A DNA stretch of 64,000 bases from Morella rubra (taxonomy: Eukaryota > Streptophyta > Magnoliopsida > Fagales > Myricaceae), in the NCBI GenBank assembly GCA_003952965.2, contig CM025855.1:31460637-31524636 (forward strand), written 5' to 3'. Each line of letters opens with the position of its first letter. Position 1 is the first letter of the stretch. Shown here in pieces: positions 60,600-64,000 of the stretch. A program made the position numbers and the translations under genes. Under the pieces are notes generated by a model. That model did no database searches. It was not told the origin of the DNA and saw nothing but the letters and a program-made list of their open reading frames with translations.

Positions 60600-60835
60600 G
60601 TAGAGTCGTTAGATGACTGGACATATACGCATGTCGGAATCTAATTGTGGCTAACGTGTAGGGTCATTAGGTGATTGGACATTTTGCTAACGAAAGTAGA
60701 CAAAAGGACCTAATTAATAAGCAATAAAAACCTATGGATTGCAGGGACCACATTGGAAACCTGGAGACTATTTTTTAAAATGGTGTAAAACTTAGGGACA
60801 AAAAAGGTCATTAACCTTATTATTAATGGGTAAGG
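60600..60835. mobile_element. Probable right terminal repeat of the decayed MULE
   Basis: The sequence read on the minus strand starts at about 60822 GGTTAATGACCTTTTTTGTC and continues CCCTAAGTTTTACACC, which is the usual look of plant MULE ends. The matching left end was not found in the window. An imperfect direct repeat, GCTAACGTGTAG at about 60592-60603 and 60651-60661, lies in it. Confidence 0.45.
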
Positions 60836-61150
60836 TTTAAAAATTTATATATATATATATATGAAAATAAGTATCCAGTATGGCCTACCTCCATTAGATA
60901 CTGAAGAAGGCCAAGTATGAAATAGGAAAGTTTATGAATTATATGGCCTACCTCCAGTAGCCTCGTCTAGGAGGAAAATAAAAGTAGAAAAATCAATCAT
61001 TAGATACAGAAGATATCGTAAAAAGAAAAAACAAACCTTTTACGGCATAAAAAACTTTTATGAAAGAAATTAAGATAAATGCAAACAAAGAAACGGGAAG
61101 GTAAAATTTTAAAAATAAAAAATAAAAAATAAAAAATAACAAATAAAAAA
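60836..61150. other. AT-rich spacer with A/T homopolymer and (AT)n tracts
   Basis: Contains an (AT)n run at about 60846-60862 and AAAAATAAAAAAT-type repeats at about 61100-61160. No gene. Confidence 0.4.
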
Positions 61151-61159
61151 TAACAAAAA

Positions 61160-61706
61160 CAAATAAAAAAATAGACATTATAAAATAGAATGCAAAGTAA
61201 AAGATAAAATTATTCAAATCGAAATATCCCTTGAAGAAAAAGAAAAATTGTATTCAATTTTAGAATTCAAGACACAAGTGAAAGTGAGAATGAATTAATA
61301 CAAGAATTCAATAGTACAAGTTATACTTAATTACGAATCTGTTTTCAGTAAATCTGGCATGAGATTAGGTACAAGTTATACTTAATTACGAATCTGTTTT
61401 CAGTAAATCTGGCATGAGATTAGGGTGTAAGGATAGTTGTTGTCAAACAATTAATATAATAAGTTAAACAATTATCACAATAAGTAAAAAAAGAAGAATT
61501 ATTGTTTAATTTAATTGAAAAAAATAGAAGATAATAAATTAAAAGTTCAATATTTTAATCAATCTAAATATCTTTTCAGTAAAAACGAAACTAAACAAAA
61601 AATTAAAGAGCCTAAAATTTTAGATAAATTCAACCAAACCCAAAAGGAAGTAACTCTCCAAGATTTACAGTATGAAGTGAATCAAGTAAAACAAGAAATA
61701 AAATAA
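61160..61706 (+). other. Possible endogenous pararetrovirus (Caulimoviridae-like) remnant
   Basis: Plus-strand pieces, in more than one frame, are lysine/glutamate-rich with short segments such as IIQIEISLEEKEKLYS and, at 61515-61706, a coiled-coil-like end LQDLQYEVNQVKQEI. The composition and the heptad end resemble accessory regions of plant endogenous pararetroviruses. There is no reverse transcriptase, protease or movement domain in view, and frames are broken, so it would be a dead fragment. Weak call; it may simply be AT-rich noise. Confidence 0.22.
61314..61423. repeat. 55-bp tandem duplication
   Basis: Two exact adjacent copies (61314-61368 and 61369-61423) starting GTACAAGTTATACTTAATTA. 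The lack of differences indicates a recent event. Confidence 0.93.
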
Positions 61707-62452
61707 TAAAAAATAAGAATTAGAAAGCTAATAGGGAGAGATTACGACATGTTTGTTTTTCTAGGCACTCAAAATACCAAAATGCCCTCACTCAACCTAA
61801 AGCAGAAAAATCGATGAAATGCGTTTCTGGTCTCTAAGAAAATTTACGAGTAAACTTCCATTTTGATTAGAGAAAATAATTCTTATTACTCATTTTTAAT
61901 GCCAATTTAACGAATGAATAATTAATAACTAATGATTACCTGCGGGGAAATATTTAAATCTTACAATCGAAATCTTTGATTAGAAATAAAAATTTTGGTT
62001 TATTGAATACGAAGAAATAAGTGCGGAATATTTTATAAAGATGGAAATATATTTTTAAACCCTTTAGAAGGATTTTAACAAAAAAAATTGCTAAGGTATC
62101 TACAAAAAGATAAAGCAACTTAAAATTTCCAAGCAAAAGTTTCCAAGGTTTACAAAATAAAGACCATAAAATAAAGTAACTTAAAATTTGCCCAAAAACA
62201 TAGAAACAAAATAACTGCAGGAAAATAATGTAATAACAAATCTTCGTCAGCACCCGTGAGATCAATTGCGCCATCCAACACCCCATCATCAACGTTCACC
62301 AAGTCTGGAGGAAAGTCAAACAACCATGGTGTGACTCGAGAAGCCGGAGGTGGGTAAACCGAGGTCCAAGTATGGGAGTGCTTGATTAGCACCTCAAACG
62401 TATCCGATACCCACACCCAAACTTGTACTGTCAGCGTGTGTGTAATCAAATT
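61707..62452. other. Spacer before the terminal MULE
   Basis: No gene recognised; minus-strand open frames at 61954-62449 are hydrophobic AT-driven frames without family resemblance. Confidence 0.4.
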
Positions 62453-62974
62453 CTGGGATAAATGTCAAATTGGTCCCTGTGGTATACGTAAAAATCGATT
62501 TAGTCCCTGTGTTACCAAAATGATAAAATTAGTCCCCTTATTCACTCACTCGTTTGCCGATGGTCCTCCCTCCCCATTCCGTTCACTATATCGCCGGAAC
62601 AAAAACCACGTAAGCCCTAAATGCCACATGTTTGCCACCTCTGCCACTTAAGCCATTGACTAGTCATGAAAAAAACAAAAAAACCGAGCTCACGAAATCC
62701 TTTGTAACCCGCGTGACCCACTGACCCCTCGTGCGTGACCCACTGACCTTTATCTCACAAGTGGGACCTCATTCGAACCCTAACTTATTTTCCTTGAAGA
62801 AAATCCCCAAATCCTCTCATTGAACAACATATCTCCTTCTGCAAGCATCCCTAGCCCTAGCCCTAAATTTCTACTGAAGATTAACTCTATTTCTCAAATC
62901 AAAGGAAGCCCAGATTTTTGGAAGCTTCTATTTGCATTTTCTGCACCTTGCGTGACTCATGGTGGTGTTTTCTG

Positions 62975-63218
62975 CAACTTGATACGTTTTCTGCAAGTGG
63001 GTAGCAGCTACCGAAACAGTTGAGGTATGTGTTATAGTTGTTAGCAGTTGCTTTGTTCATGAAAATAGGAGTATAGTTGCTGGCAGTTGCTTTCTACAAC
63101 TTGATACGTTTTCTGCAAGTGGGTAGCAGCTACTGAAATAGTTGAGGTATGTGTTATAGTTGCTAGCAGTTGCTTTGTTCATGAAAATAGGAGTATAGTT
63201 GCTGGCAGTTGCTTTCTA
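62975..63218. repeat. 122-bp tandem duplication in the MULE leader
   Basis: Two adjacent units (62975-63096, 63097-63218), each starting CAACTTGATACGTTTTCTGC and containing GTAGCAGCTAC and a TAGTTGCTGGCAGTTGC motif, differing at a few bases. Confidence 0.88.
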
Positions 63219-63672
63219 CACGAAAATAAGAGTATTTTTGGATTTGTTATTGATTCTGCGACATTCTTTTAGTACTAGGAGAAAGTATTCACATGGATTT
63301 TGTTTTGTAGTGCCAGCTGGTTTGTTTTGTCTGATTTGGTTGTGGTTTTTATACATATTGCGTTGTGATTGAAGTGGTCCCAAAATCTGCTCTGGAAAAT
63401 GCCTTTAAAGTCAGTGTGTTATCGAAGTGGTCCCTGAAAAATACATACTTTATTAACTATTAAAGGCTGTCTGATAGTGGTCCCAGATCCAGCTCAGATT
63501 CCAACTAACTAAGACATGTACTCGTTTCAGTTAGAACTTAGACGTAGAGTATTCTATTCATTTCCATATGAAGTTGTTGACTTAGTCCCTGTAAGTTAGT
63601 TTTTGCCCCTGTGTTTTAGAGGGTCCAGATTGTACATTCACTTATCACGTCCTTTGCATGCATGCATGCAGG

Positions 63673-64000
63673 AATGAAGCTGCTGAAGGTTTTTATCCAC
63701 CATGGTGGGTCTTTCGGTGGTGAACCCTTAGACTATGTCGGTGGGACTAAGGAAGAAGTTGGGGACATGGATCCTGACTACATCACCATTTTGGATTTCA
63801 ACGCATGCTTGAGTGACAGAGGGTATTTTGGGTCTGCAACGCTATGGTATAAGCTGGGTGGTAAGAGTCCTCATCAGCAGTTTACTTCTTTGAAGACGGA
63901 TGGTGATGTTATTGACTTGCTGTGGAGGCTGGAGAGTGAGGATGCACAAGTCATTGACGTCTATGTTGAGCACAGTGTTGACGTGCCAACTTTAGTTTCG
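63673..64000 (+). CDS. PB1-like N-terminal domain of a MULE-encoded protein (partial)
   Basis: An uninterrupted frame of 109 codons runs from the ATG at 63673 to the window edge: MKLLKVFIHHGGSF, YVGGTKEEVGDMDPDY, LGGKSPHQQFTSLKTDGDV, VIDVYVEH. This is the plant PB1-like domain typically found at the start of Mutator-like transposase proteins in which the MuDR DNA-binding and transposase domains follow. The start follows an AG acceptor (GCATGCAG) and is preceded by a long leader that begins with a MULE terminal repeat. Unlike the other transposase genes in this window it shows no stop or frameshift in the visible part. The rest of the protein is outside the window, so intactness cannot be judged. 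Confidence 0.7.

Larger units (their letters stand above)
62453..64000 (+). mobile_element. 5' end of a Mutator-like element running off the window
   Basis: The left end looks like a MULE terminal repeat: GGGATAAATGTCAAATTGGT, then CCCTGTGGTATACG and TTTAGTCCCTGTG, with GTCCC phrases repeated as in many plant MULE ends. It is followed by a long leader (62650-63670) with a probable intron ending GCATGCAG at 63670 and a PB1-domain coding exon. The other end is outside the window. Confidence 0.65.

Noticed and set aside
60993..61217. Phenylalanine/leucine-rich minus-strand frame resembling a membrane protein
   Set aside because: Product of A-rich low-complexity DNA read as Phe/Leu/Ile codons.

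Overview
This window is nuclear DNA from a flowering plant, most likely a eudicot. Genes carry GT-AG introns, intergenic DNA is AT-rich, and plant transposons are dense: hAT and Mutator families, a Copia-type LTR and foldback MITEs. The protein-coding families (trihelix factor, MEI2-like RNA-binding protein, SUVH histone methyltransferase, otubain) are typical of plants. I cannot name the species.

Layout. 1-1.7 kb: first exon of an ASR3-like trihelix repressor on the minus strand, with its 3' end not recognised in the window. 3.5-3.9 kb: a hAT MITE with a perfect 8-bp target duplication. 6.7-10.25 kb: a tandem duplication whose first copy was later split by a Copia solo LTR, so the second copy keeps the empty site. 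10.2-16.3 kb: a decayed SUVH4/KRYPTONITE-like methyltransferase gene (minus). 17.5-18.0 kb: a hAT-type element. 18-22.5 kb: AT-rich spacer with two foldback elements.

22.5-46.8 kb is the genic core. A MEI2-like gene of the AML1/AML4 type (plus) faces a convergent otubain-like deubiquitinase gene (minus). The region is rearranged: MEI2 exons occur in three nearly identical copies. Copy A (exons 3-10 part) is truncated and frameshifted. Copy B has complete exons 3 to the end plus a fragment of the otubain gene. Copy C has the second RRM to the end, followed by the intact otubain gene. Only one set of 5' exons exists, at 23.7-24.05 kb. Both breakpoints carry short inserts copied from elsewhere in the MEI2 gene. 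Either replication-based template switching or a misassembly produced this. Small indels clustered near the ends of copy B make an assembly cause a serious possibility.

47-64 kb is transposon territory. A 4.6-kb Pack-MULE (254-272-bp terminal inverted repeats, perfect 9-bp target duplication) holds pieces that resemble an ankyrin-repeat gene, a cytochrome P450 and a nuclear-envelope-type coiled-coil gene. A hAT element with its own internal minisatellite is inserted in it with a perfect 8-bp duplication. After it come another hAT MITE, a 4.5-kb hAT with a broken BED-finger transposase, a decayed Mutator transposase, a possible pararetrovirus remnant, and the start of a further MULE that runs off the window end.

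The most useful second looks are the template-switched MEI2/otubain junctions, the Pack-MULE, and the in-frame 90-base intron of MEI2.
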